From: Trichuris trichiura
Lineage: Eukaryota; Nematoda; Enoplea; Trichinellida; Trichuridae
NCBI GenBank assembly: GCA_037903355.1
Contig: JBAJFE010000004.1
Coordinates: 1,550,001-1,614,000 of the forward strand
Length of the DNA: 64,000 nt
Direction of reading: 5' to 3'
Shown here: positions 1 through 10,529 of the stretch, piece after piece
Position numbering within the stretch: position 1 is the stretch's first letter
Layout: each line of letters opens with the position of its first letter
Translations under genes and position numbers: made by a program
Notes under the pieces: model-generated
Told to the model about the DNA's origin: nothing
Database searches by the model: none
The model's input: only the letters and a program-made list of their open reading frames with translations

Positions 1-807
1 TAAATTGGAACTTCAGGTTGGCATGGTCGGAGACGGAATCAATGATAGTCCGGCACTGGCTGCAGCCAATGTCGGCATAGCTATTGCGTCTGGTTCCGAC
101 GTGGCTATCGAGTCTGCCAGTATAGTGCTAATCAAAGTAAGCTCGTGTTTACGCAGCAGCTCTTCTTTGGTTTCATTGACGATCGGGTCATCGAGTTTAG
201 AATGACTTGCTCGACGTTGTCGCCGCTATCGACTTATCCGCAAAGACAACTCGTCGCATTCGGCTCAATTTTCTTTTCGCCTCCATTTACAATCTTGTTG
301 GCATTCCAATCGCGGCTGGTAAGTTGTTGCAAACCGACGCTAAGTGTGCTTGTCAGCTTTGTTGTTTACTTTTAAAAAGCTGACACCAACTTGCGCTTTC
401 AACTTGGCTGTACGGAAAATATATTGACGCGCGTTTCAGGAGCTTTCCGGCCACTTGGTTTAGGCCTTCAACCGTGGATGGCGGCGGCTGCTATGGCAAT
501 GTCGTCGGTTAGCGTGGTCACTTCATCATTGATGCTTAAACTTTATAAAAAACCAACCCAAAGCAGTCTGGCTACATCGGACTACGCCAGTCATCTAGCA
601 CGCTTGCGATCGATGGACGATTCCGCCATCAGTTTGCACAGAGGTTTGGAAGATATTAGAAGACCAAAAAAGAGCTCTCCAAGTTCAAGTATTCAATCAA
701 AGATATTATCCATCATACGCGGCGGGGAGCAAATGTCTAGAGACGAACGGACTGTCCAGCGTGGCCTCCTATCCGCGGACAGCGTAGATGATGACAGCGT
801 ACCTTGA
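1..807 (+). CDS. ATP7: Copper-transporting P1B-type ATPase (ATP7 family), C-terminal exons
   Basis: These are the last three exons of a copper-exporting ATPase of the trans-Golgi/secretory pathway; the 5' part lies outside the window. Exons read 1-136, 201-318 and 440-807, with introns of 64 and 121 nt, and the phases join. The first exon carries the P-type ATPase hinge motif [13 protein letters not shown]. The second has [13 protein letters not shown] and [10 protein letters not shown], and the third has [21 protein letters not shown], covering the last membrane spans with the Met/Ser copper-site helix. All are close to ATP7A/ATP7B. The cytosolic tail ends with [13 protein letters not shown], which resembles the di-leucine plus acidic trafficking signal of vertebrate ATP7A. 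Family assignment is secure; ATP7A versus ATP7B cannot be decided because invertebrates usually carry one gene. Confidence 0.95.
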
Positions 808-1688
808 TCTGATCGCTCTATTGAATTGCCTATAGTCAACGGTGCAATAAATCCCCTCGTGAAATCTCCTCAACAAACCTGCTTTGACAGTTCGCTGCGC
901 TATTAATCGTTTAAAATAACTGGATGAATCATCAGTGTTTATTTCAAACGGTTGACAGCGCAGAGAACATATTCATAATCAAGCAAAGTAGGCGAAATGA
1001 ATTTTAAAAAGTTGTTTGGCCAATTTAAATTTTTTAACCTTTACTGCCATTTAATGATTCAATTTTCTAACCAGCCGAGCAAGTTTAACTAATGAATTGG
1101 CAATCGAATCTTTTTTAAAATGCCCGTTACCGTGCGCGGCAATTAGTTTCACTTAACCGCCCGCGACGAGTTGACTTTTTTACGTACGTTCGGGTTGAAA
1201 TTTAAACTATTACGTCATCGCGGGACGTTTTCTTCGATCAGATTTCCAAATACAATTCTTACGCAACATTCAGCGTGGTTGACGACTTTGCCGCTGGGCA
1301 AATAACAGCCGAGAAAAGATGACTTTATCTAACTTAACTGGTGCGGCCGGGTCGGCCCATTTCTTCGTTTTTGAATTGCCACTGGACCGGCACGAAGGGA
1401 AGACATTATTGCACGAACTATTGAAGAACTAGTTCTATTCAAACAAAGCGAATGTGGCTACTCGGCGCCGCACCGGAAAAGCAATCTAATTAGAAGGCCA
1501 CTGCTCTACGTTGTGACAATAATGAACAACCTCCCCCCTTCGTATTGCCTTTCCTACGCATGGCTAGTACAGCATGCCCTTTGTTGAATTTGTGTCAACG
1601 ATAAAATTACGACCTACTCTAAGTTGAATGAAGCTGAATGGAGTTTATCCATTCAAAGCGCACGCGTTCAGCACGCCTATTACTCTAC
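808..1688. other. Intergenic, no gene seen
   Basis: This stretch holds the 3' flank of the copper ATPase. No reading frame, repeat or RNA structure could be supported. It separates the + strand ATPase from the - strand genes that follow. Confidence 0.5.
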
Positions 1689-1947
1689 CGAAAATAACGT
1701 CGCAGCCTATAAGTAAAACTGTCTCTCAACTTTGTCGCGTCCCTAATAGATAACTGAAAAAAACAATGCGACGCTTTTGAATACAAAATTTCTTAACTAC
1801 CAAAGCTGTATATACGCGATTAGCATAGGACTTAACGTCAGCATTACATAAAGGTTTATTACTTACCTTTGATAGCAGGATGAGACCAACATTGGGCATT
1901 GTGATAAGCGGTAGGAGTAGCGGAACGAGTTTAATGAATAGCACTGC
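1689..1947 (-). CDS. Possible small two-exon gene fragment behind SLAIN, OPA3-like at best
   Basis: Two coding-like exons (1947-1867 and 1753-1689) are bounded by good splice sites: acceptor CCCTTTAG, donor AAG|GTAAGT, acceptor TTTTTCAG and donor CG|GTAGAG. Joined, they encode a hydrophobic stretch followed by MPNVGLILLSKLSIRDATKL and a basic segment RDSFTYRLRRYF. The block after the methionine (start at 1899) loosely resembles the N-terminus of the mitochondrial OPA3 family, where IR..SKP.A is conserved. The diagnostic downstream part of OPA3 was not found in the next 900 bases, so this may be a remnant or a different small protein. The acceptor lies 81 nt after the SLAIN stop, which would fit a downstream gene in a shared transcript. 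Confidence 0.25.
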
Positions 1948-2029
1948 CTAAAGGGACAGATCACGCGTAAAAGAGAATGGAAAAAATGCCGCAAGATAAA
2001 ACGTTTTATAGAACAGTAGGCGGGAAATG

Positions 2030-3865
2030 TCAAAAACAGCCTTCGTTCCAGCTGTTTTTCGAAATCGTCAAAGGTGGCAAGCCATCGTTGCTTGAGTTTT
2101 TTCTACAATCAATTTGGCCCATTCGCGCGGGAGCTGCTTAAACGTTGCCTACCTTAAAGAGGACTTCAAGAGCGGTATTCCCGTTCTGACAGGCATTGGC
2201 AATCGACTAGGTTGTCTTGTAGTTTTCGCAATTTTCGGAGGAACATGTCCGCCTTTAGACTTTAAAATAAACACATTTGGAATGTTGGAAAAAAAACAAA
2301 ACAAATAAACAATTTACGTCTAGGGACGTTGAAGACTGGTTCAGCTCGTTCGGCGACATAGTTCCATTGGCAGCTTCGTTCGTATCCGGGTTCTTTGATC
2401 GCCCGGAGTTGGCTTCCATCATTCGAACAATGGACAAATTCGGCAAGCTCTTTTGCAAACCAGGGTCTGAAATGCAAATTTTTAAAACTGATGACGTCAT
2501 TAACTTTTTAAAAAAAAGTATCAAATCAAGCTTACATCGAGGATGGACGCTCATGCCTCGCTTTGAGTACGTACACGTCTTGGGGACAGCCAAACGAGCG
2601 CTTGAAGGTGGTGTGGAACGCGTTGGTTCTACATTGAAGCTTTTACTACCATTTGCTGAATGCTTCCTCAGGAAGCCATCGTTGCAAGGTGCGGACGCAT
2701 GCCGCCCACCGAGTTTTGGAATTTCTTTGGAAGTAGAGTTATCTATTGCCGTCGAATCCCTTGGGGATCTCTTTGCGTCCAAAAATGGACTACGACTGAC
2801 ATTAGTGGTCGCTGAATCAGGGACGGTAGCACGTCGCCGAGATAGCTTCAGATTCTCAAGGCATTGCCGCAAATCTGGAATATAGTCAAATTCATAAATA
2901 AAAACTGGAAGCGTACGAGCTACCGTCTTCTTGAATGCTTGCCAAAAGCTGAACATCCTTAAGATTGGAAGACAGGCCGGAAACATCCGCTGAGCTTGTC
3001 TCAGAGGATGAAGGTGATTCGGAATACACATTTTTTGCTGCTATCAGATTCCTTGTAGGAGTTGAATTTACGAGAGGGCTCGAAAGACCATTCACAAGGA
3101 ACAAGTCGCTATGATCCTGTGCGTCTTTGAACTCCTCTACCCGCAATGGCTCAGACGGCTGCTGCTCGCAACCGGTAGCTGAGAATAAAGGATAGGCTGA
3201 ACGAAAAAAATTCAAATTGGCCAACGTACCTGAATGCACCCTAAAGACGTCGCCATTTTGCGCCTTTTGCTTCCCCGTTTCAATGCCATTTTGCATGCTA
3301 GCTGACAAAGCAGACAAAAAGTAAGGAATATAAAGACAATGGCAAACTTACCGAACGAGTGATGCGCCTGCAATGATTCCAGCTTGTCCAAAAGGGATCT
3401 CTTCGTTTCGAAAGAAAGAGATCCGCTTTCCGAACGTAACCAAGCGACTACATCGGCGCCATTATTCGATACACTCGGGCTTGCGTAAAGCCTGTGAACG
3501 TAATAAACAAACTCAGTGCGATCGCGTTGGCGAGTGGAACGTTAAGGCAATTTTTTTAAGATACAAAAAGTGTAAAATTGCGGTGACACGAGCCGTCACC
3601 TAAATGTGCCACAAAGCGGGCCGCTATTATACGAAACGATCGTTAGGCGGCACTGATGCCCTAGATCTGCGTCTCAAGCATTAATGATAAGAGCTCTCTG
3701 ACCACGAGCTAAGGTATGGAAAAAGTCTATAATGCCAAACCAGCCTTACCATGTAAAATCATCTCCGCCGGGGTCCAACTGTTCGAGATCAAGAATATCG
3801 TTCGGCTGACAAGTTTGTTCGTGACCAGTGCTACTTAGCACTGTTGAGACAACCTGCTCCGACAT
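2030..3865 (-). CDS. SLAIN: SLAIN motif-containing microtubule plus-end protein
   Basis: SLAIN proteins bind EB1 and ch-TOG/XMAP215 and promote processive microtubule growth. Eight exons read in phase: 3865-3750, 3491-3352, 3301-3230, 3178-2924, 2874-2536, 2466-2318, 2259-2153 and 2102-2030. They give 416 residues after splicing of introns of mostly about 50 nt. Vertebrate SLAIN2 landmarks appear in the right order. DDFTWLYASP matches SLAIN ESWLYSSP. KRSLLDKLESL follows, then KDVQLLASIQED (SLAIN DVQILARMQEE), then QKSLPNLS (RRSLPNLS). Near the end are SRLPMPVRTGIP, matching the Pro-rich GIP...RSKL part, and the tail NSWNEGCF, matching the terminal DSWKDGCY. The start at 3865 is the first ATG in frame with these. 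The protein is shorter than human SLAIN2 (about 580) mainly because the disordered Ser-rich parts are reduced. Confidence 0.88.
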
Positions 3866-5037
3866 GTTCACCAACACCACGAGAAAATACTAAAAAACAA
3901 ATGCAACGAGTACAAACCAACCAGAGGCAGGCATACACTACAAAATGAACATTTAAAATTAGAAGTACAGTCACTTGCAAATAATATTTGCAGGTACATT
4001 CTATGAAGCGTCTTTTTGTTGCTCGTCTTTTCTGTAAATTCTGGGCTAACATCCGGGCTAGAGCACTGACGATCAAAATCTTAGACAACGATTAACGTAC
4101 TCAAAAGGAATATGGGTAATTTGATAGCCGCTTGTTGCTTATTTCATGAACTACCGTACCAGAAAGCCCGGCTAATTCGAATGCTGAAACCAGTTTCGTC
4201 TACTCGGCAAAGGTAAGCAAACATGATTGCAGCTAACGCAAAAAACATAGCTTCCGCTTGCATTAGGTGTAGTTTTCTTTGCTTGTTTTTTTTTGTGCGT
4301 AAAGCATTATAATCGTATGCCAGCGCGCTCTGCAGCACCCCGTTGCTTGTTGTTATGTGCTAATTGCATTTGTTTTCCGATGCTAACGCCAATGGTTTAC
4401 CGAACTAACCGATGAAAGATTTTTAAAAAAATATATAATTTAAAATTTTACTATTTGCCGTTCGTGCATGTTAATTAAAAAAAGAATATCTTTATTTTAG
4501 CTGCAACTGTTTTTCTAACCGCAGGTGCAACAGCGGAATAATGGCGAAACTATACTTAAGAAAGTCTTTCGTAAGATTGTGTTAATGATGTTCAGGTATC
4601 ATAAAAGCAAATGATAACGAAGATTTTGGCTGATTTCACGTTCTCTTAACTCTGTTCGTCCGAAAAAGTGACAAATCCATTTTAATGGAGAGCGCGAGCT
4701 TTTTACAAGCTTATTTCAGCAACTGTTCAATTGTTTTTATGAATATTGAGTACGGAATTCGCCTTTTGGCTTACCGTCATGCGTTTAAAATGAATTAGCA
4801 TATAATAACGTTGTCATAAATAGCTAGGAATTGGCAGTAAACTTAAAAAGTGTGCGACCAATGTGTTTGAAGAGTGTGACAGGATGTTGAATAAATCAAA
4901 AGTGCCAAGAACTAAGTTAGAAAAAGGAAACTGATAGAATGGAACGGAAAAGTGCGAGCATGCGTGTGTTGTTATACAATCCGGATGCAGTCGCTTAGGA
5001 GCTGTGTAAACCAACTGAAACAGCTCTTCCGGAAATC
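3866..5037. other. Upstream region of SLAIN, no gene seen
   Basis: This A+T-rich interval presumably contains the SLAIN promoter. Short open frames occur on both strands but lack splice-site support or family resemblance. No repeat was noted. Confidence 0.4.
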
Positions 5038-5346
5038 ATGGCAAGGCTATTCGCAAAGCTTGTTTGCAAAGCCAACGCTCTGCTTAGGGAACAAATAGGT
5101 GCTATTCAAACGCAAGAAATGAGTTCGATTAGCGTTGTAGGTGACAAAGCCAGGATGTCCTACTTTAAGAGGAAGGACAAGTGGAAACGTTTTCAAAAAG
5201 TACTTCAACAAAAGCATTCGCTGAAAGCAGTCAAACTATTTATTTTGGCTCCGAATAGCAAAAGGGACTATTTCGAAAGTAGCGCCGTAAAATTAGAACT
5301 TTGTATTACTGTAGAGGCGTTTTGGGTAATCAAGTTACATTTATAA
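5038..5346 (+). CDS. Unrecognised small ORF, 102 codons
   Basis: An uninterrupted ATG-to-stop frame gives a basic protein starting MARLFAKLVCKANALL, which could be an amphipathic, mitochondrial-type leader, followed by KRKDKWKRFQKVLQQKHSL. No family is recognised. The C-terminal part becomes less protein-like, so the real gene, if any, may be spliced. It ends 2 bases before another candidate on the opposite strand. Chance occurrence cannot be excluded. Confidence 0.2.
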   Translation: MARLFAKLVCKANALLREQIGAIQTQEMSSISVVGDKARMSYFKRKDKWKRFQKVLQQKHSLKAVKLFILAPNSKRDYFESSAVKLELCITVEAFWVIKLHL

Positions 5347-5348
5347 AA

Positions 5349-6235
5349 TTAGTATATGTTTGGTCGCAGCAGCTCACCCATTCCATTGTACCAACCGCGC
5401 ACTACCACCAAGCTTGAAGACCATCTGCTTTGTAGCCAAGGAACAAGGCAGATTTTAACCTCTCTTACTGACCTTGGAAGCTTGTGAATCCAAGCTATCC
5501 ATTTTGACTCAGTGTCTTTTCGAAACTTATGCAACTTCATAACAGGAAACGAACGAAAGCTTGTTAGTTTCTCTTCTCTGCTGATCTGAGGGACTACTTC
5601 TTTGATATTCTGCTCGCTTGTCGATTGGGAAAAACTTTTCGATTTAATCAAATTCATCCTGGAAATACGAGTATTCATTTATTGCTGGCGTTGGTACAGA
5701 TTCGACAACAATTACTCGTTTCCTTCAAGCTTAGTTTCTTCCGTTCCTGCAGGTGTTTCCGCTGCCTTACAACGTTCCGTTCCGTTCTTACTCTGCACTG
5801 TGTTTTCCTTTTGCGACTGTTTAGCACCTTTATTCCTAAAAGTCTGAAAACGTTAATGGCTTGTTTACTGCCAAGCCAGAAACTGTTTATCACGGTAATT
5901 ACTAATCGTCAGCCTTCCAACCCCGCTGGAAAAAATAGTTACTTACGCCTCCGCGATCAAGCTTTCAAAGGATGGAACACTTTTCAACGTATCCGTTCCG
6001 GTAGAACCGAGCGACAAGTGTTGTATTATGCCACAAAATCTCGAACTGGTCAGATCCGGCTGGCTGCCAGCACCACACGCCATGACCTGCTCCTTCGCAT
6101 GTTCAAATCTCATACTACCCCATTCCTGGGCCCAATGAATGGGCAGTGCCTGATAGGCGTCAGCGTTGTATATTTGACCGCTAAACAGATTCATCGCTTG
6201 CGAGCTGAGCAGCTGGCTGACCGGCTGACCCGTAG
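5349..6235 (-). CDS. Unrecognised spliced gene candidate
   Basis: The best exon is 6235-5948. It opens after a TACTAAG acceptor and ends at the donor GAGGC|GTAAGT, reading QLLSSQAMNLFSGQIYNADA then QALPIHWAQEWGS: Gln-rich, soluble and coding-like. Downstream on the same strand lie further segments with good donors and acceptors: one around 5845-5787 ending at GTAAGAAC, one around 5590-5470 and one around 5423-5349. The 5590-5470 segment reads KLHKFRKDTESKWIAWIHKL, faintly like the Trp-containing core of zinc-finger THAP domains. A nearby CCRICTN lies in a frame that could not be joined. Exon phases between the first exon and the rest do not resolve cleanly. The coding potential of the first exon is fair; the identity is unknown. 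Confidence 0.3.
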
Positions 6236-6249
6236 CTTAGTAAAAATGT

Positions 6250-9200
6250 AAAAATGAAACGGTGCTGTGCTTTCAATTCACTAAGGTGCACGTGCTGTTT
6301 AAACAAAAATTAACACTTTTTAAAGTAGGTAGTATAGTTTAATGTTACAGTAACTTTCATCTCCTTCCTGATTGCAGACGACAATTTTCAAATTTAACTG
6401 GAAACATAAGGCTAGTCAGCTATTTTTGAAAAGTATGTACCACAAAGAGAAATGCTCTTACTCAGTCATATTCTGAGTTTGAATGGCCAGTTTTGGAAAA
6501 TACGCTATTTCTTCTGAACTAAATATAGCGGCATCGAATCTAGATCCTGATCATTGTAGTCAAGGACAAGTAGGTCCTGGAAGTTTTGAACATAATTTGT
6601 TTCCTGGTATTTCTCTAGTAAGCACAGATCTGTCCGTCGGTAGGGCGTTTGCTGAGTTTAATTTCAAAACTTTAAAATCAGGCAAAATGTTCAAATCTTC
6701 AAGTGCTAAATCATTCTTTGTTTGACGTGACAAAAAAAATTGCTTATTGATCACTTAAAATAAACATTTCAATAAAGAGCAGGCGTATTTATGGAGATTA
6801 ATTGTTCAAAAATTTTATAGAACCTACTTTCCAATATGAAAACAGTACACATTAAAAAATGCCATGTTTATAAATTCATCTTAAACTACCTAAGTTTCTT
6901 TTGATGACAAATGTCAATCATTTAAGTAGATTTGAGTTTATAATCTTTAAAATCCTTTATGTATTTTGCCAAGCTGCAAGTTACGTTTGCCAGTGAATAC
7001 AGTGTTCTTTAACGCGACATATTTTGTCGTTCAAAGGAAACGGAATTGCTTATTAGGAAGTAGCTCGCAACTATAATTTGGCAAATATTTTATGACGTAT
7101 CTTTCCCCCTATTAGTCGGTTGGACGCTGCATGTTAAACTTGCAGGCTAACTTGCATATACTACTGTTTTATTCATATCATACCGGTTTGAGCTTTTCGG
7201 GAATCAGCAATCCTCGTCATGGGGAAATTCGGTTATAGTCAAGAAATTGGACATTCGACAGGGTAATAAAAATTACCATAAAGTTTAATAAGAGTGTGCA
7301 ACTTTAAAGTATACCGTAACCAGAAGAGGAAATTAAATACAGCTAAAATTAAATGAAGGATTGAAGTACGGAAAAGAGAGATTTAAGTAAGAACAAAATC
7401 ACATTTGAAAGTAAAAATCTGAAAGCAAAGATATGGATAAAAATAAGAAATAATAAAAGGAAAAATAAAATTCATGGAAATGTTAAAGATGTAAATCAAA
7501 ATAAAAAAGGCTTTATTTTTACTTTATCTTATTACGGATTTTCTCCCAATGTGAAAATAACAAAGAGGTTTTAACACTTCTTCCGGAACCTTCTTCAGCG
7601 GTGAAATTATGTCAAAGTCAAAGTGTTAAAACCTCTTTGTTATTTTCTTTCATTTCGCTTTACAAAAACATCATATTTTTACTTTATCTTATTTAGCTTT
7701 CTTAACCTTAATTTTATTCTTACTTTCTTTCGCTTTTTTTTTACCAAGGCCCTTCGTTTAATTTTGATTGCACTAAATTCATTCTTGCGATTACGATGTA
7801 TTTTAAAGTTGCCCAATTTTTTAAAAATTTACGCCTGCTTTGATCCTCGCTCGAATATCCAATTTCTTAATTATTACTGAATTTGCTAATAACGAGAACT
7901 GCTGACTGGTGAACGCTACGAGACTTTCATACATGCAGAAGGAGACTAGGCGACAAATTGGTTTAATACGAAAATCTAAACGTACGCTAAGAGAGTTCCT
8001 GTATTTCGTCAGGGTGCTATTCATTCCTTGAAAATAAGCTCATTTGGAAGCGTGAGCTAACGGCAATAGTTTACATGGCGGTCTCAAACTTGTTCGGTGC
8101 TAACGCTTGAAAGCCGGCACTTTCGGAAGATCATTTTCAAAGAAAATGAACGTAATGAATTTTCTGAATTGACGCAATTCACAATACTCGATTCGTAGGC
8201 TATGATGAGCAACGCATTTGCGATAAGCTCAACAAGTGCCTCTTGCGCGCTTGATTTTTGCATCCAAGTCAATGAACGTATGGAATTATACTGCCTTCAG
8301 GCACGCCATAGGGTTGGCAAAGCGCATTTTTTTAATTTCGTCGAATTCCATAGGCGTCAAGTACAACTTATCGACTAACATCTTTGGCAATTATTTAGCT
8401 CCATTGATTGACTTTTGAAAGACCGACGTGGCTATTATTTTCTTTGCCGTTCGATTGACAAAACCTTTTGATATATCTATTCCTTGTTCAGCTAATATCG
8501 ACTCTGACAATTCCTTTTAACATTTTATCGTAGATGACAATAATCGGCTCAACAACTTAATACTCAATTGTCACTTGCCTTTCGTTCGTATTAATATTTA
8601 AGATAAACATAAAAGTTGTCTGTTACTTGTTGACTGGAAAAGCAGCCTACAAGGCCTCTCTTTTTGCTCATAAAATCAAACTAGGCAAGTCAGTGTGAAT
8701 GATACTGCGGCTTGGGGTCTCACATCTTTCTCCTTAATGGATATTCCTTGCATTTTGTAATACTTAAGAAAATGAAGAAATAGTAGCCAAAACTGATCAT
8801 TTAAAATTCGACTTGTATTCCCATTTTTCTTTGCCGACAGAATCATGCTCGAAGGGGGGGAAGGCAATGGCCCGCAAGGGAAACACATTTGCTTATGATT
8901 GCGTAACCAACTATAGTTCGTCATTGCTGCGAATGGACTACAAATATTCATACCTAAAAATGTTCTGCTTATATGGAAAGCTCAGAAAGAAATAAAGACT
9001 CCAACGTGAAGCTGGCAGCAAAAATAATGAGCTTAAAGAGTAAATGATTTCTCTGAATACATTGTCAGCTGTTAATTTAGTACCTCATTTCCGTCTCTGA
9101 ATGGCTTGGATGATCGAATATTTTTATATTAGTTAGACAACATCTGCTTAAAATGTGATGATAAATGGAAGAATGCAGACATTCGAAAATTATTGGTTTA

Positions 9201-9491
9201 AGAATATTACGGTATCGGAAAAACAGGCAAATCAGTCCAGTAGCTTTCCATCCTCTGAATAGCCAACGACTTTTCATACGCGCACGGATACCACACCGTT
9301 TCCTTACAGATTACAAGTAAGCTTATGGAACACTTATTAGAAACGTGATTGTCTCTAATAACTTCGTTATTTCAGGGAGCATATTTCCTTTCAGCCATAC
9401 TGGCGAGATGGGTTTACTTTAGTTTTAAACTGCAGGAAAGAGCTTCGTGTTGAAATGATTTTTCGCTTTAAAGCGAGGGAGTCTTTTGTTG
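6250..9491. other. Gene-poor interval with A/G-rich then C/T-rich blocks
   Basis: No convincing gene is present. A weak open frame lies at 6483-6725 (+) and its mirror on the other strand; neither has clear splice sites. Positions about 7310-7500 are strongly purine-rich on the + strand and about 7650-7760 strongly pyrimidine-rich, with a fold-back element between them (7553-7647). The final part holds the upstream region of the kinase gene. Confidence 0.45.
7553..7647. repeat. Fold-back element, family A copy 1 (27-bp perfect arms)
   Basis: Positions 7553-7579 and 7621-7647 are perfect reverse complements (GAAAATAACAAAGAGG...). The sequence just outside the left arm, ATTACGGATTTTCTCCC, and TTCCGGAAC inside it match the end and core of the larger fold-back at 43820-44020. 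This is therefore most likely a degraded copy of the same non-autonomous element. No coding capacity. Confidence 0.75.
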
Positions 9492-10529
9492 ATGAAAAAG
9501 TTTTTAACACAGACAGGAAGACACTTGCACATTGTTGCAAAAGATGCAGCCACAAAGAATCCCGCGAAAAGATTATATGACAGTTCAATGCCGCGAAAGA
9601 TTGTTCAACTAAAGGATGGAACGTTGCTTAGCTGTCGATGGAAAATCGTTGATTCGATAGGATATGGGGGATATTGTTCCATTTACTTGGTAAAAGATGG
9701 CTTCGGCAAGGTAGAAGCGGCTGCTAAAATTGAAGAAGCAACGGTGAAACCAACTTTGCAAGCCGAAGTAGGTATACTATTGAAACTTAAAGGTGCTCGC
9801 CACGTATTGCAGTATTTGGATTATGGGGAGACGGATCAATTCCGTTTTCTGATAATGGAGCTCGGCGGGCCAAATCTCTCTGATCTCAAACGTTTCCAAC
9901 CAACGAAAAGATTTAGCTTAAGTACTGTTCTTCGATTGGGCGTCCAATTCATTGAAGCTGTGCAAGACCTTCATAGAATAGGATTCGTCCATCGGGACAT
10001 AAAGCCATGCAACTTTGTGATTGGCAGGGAAATGGAGAACCAAAAGTTAGTATACCTTATCGACTTTGGTATTGCTCGTCGTTATGCAAGGCAGCGTGAC
10101 GGCAAATTGAGAAAACCACGAAAGCATGTTGGCTTCAGGGGAACCTTGAAATACGCATCTCCTAATATTCACGATGGAAAGGAAGCCGGGCGCCAAGACG
10201 ACTTGTGGAGCGTACTTTACGCTATGATCGACTTGAGATACGGTTGTTTACCTTGGCACGACGAAGGGGATAAAGCAAAGGTTGGCCGTTGGAAAAAAAC
10301 TATTAATCCGGTGGACCTTCTGCGCGACTTCCCAGATGAAATATACGAAATCTTAGAAACGCTGAAGTGTCTTCAGTATGAAGACAAGCCTGATTACGAT
10401 TCTTTCATTGATAAGATCAGGAAAGCAATGAGCAGGTTAGGCATACATGAAAATGAACTATACGACTGGCAGGCCAAGAAGCTATTAGATGATAAAGAAA
10501 AAACAGCTTGCTGCTTTCTTTTTCGATAA
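9492..10529 (+). CDS. CK1-group protein kinase, tau-tubulin-kinase-like (worm-type), intronless
   Basis: This single exon encodes about 345 residues of Ser/Thr kinase. Visible motifs are: glycine loop IGYGGYCSIYLV (the third Gly is Cys), VAIK-type lysine in AAAKIEEA, catalytic loop HRDIKPCNF, metal motif IDFGIARRY, and activation segment GFRGTLKYASPNIH with SPN instead of APE, typical of casein kinase 1 relatives. QDDLWSVLYAMIDLRYGCLPW and YEDKPDYDSF follow. This pattern is that of the TTBK-like branch, expanded in nematodes and often sperm-expressed. Catalytic Lys, Asp and DFG are all present, so it should be active. Either the ATG at 9492 or the one at 9589 (MPRKIVQLKDG) could be the start; the kinase fold begins after the second. 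Lack of introns suggests a retrocopy origin. An AATAAA lies at about 10660. Confidence 0.92.
   Translation: MKKFLTQTGRHLHIVAKDAATKNPAKRLYDSSMPRKIVQLKDGTLLSCRWKIVDSIGYGGYCSIYLVKDGFGKVEAAAKIEEATVKPTLQAEVGILLKLKGARHVLQYLDYGETDQFRFLIMELGGPNLSDLKRFQPTKRFSLSTVLRLGVQFIEAVQDLHRIGFVHRDIKPCNFVIGREMENQKLVYLIDFGIARRYARQRDGKLRKPRKHVGFRGTLKYASPNIHDGKEAGRQDDLWSVLYAMIDLRYGCLPWHDEGDKAKVGRWKKTINPVDLLRDFPDEIYEILETLKCLQYEDKPDYDSFIDKIRKAMSRLGIHENELYDWQAKKLLDDKEKTACCFLFR

Noticed and set aside
1689..1947. Firm OPA3 identification
   Set aside because: Only the N-terminal 30 residues resemble the family; the conserved downstream HW.E..KM..LG region is absent.
6483..6754. Gene on either strand
   Set aside because: Both strands are open for 64-80 codons, but no consensus donors or acceptors and no similarity could be found.
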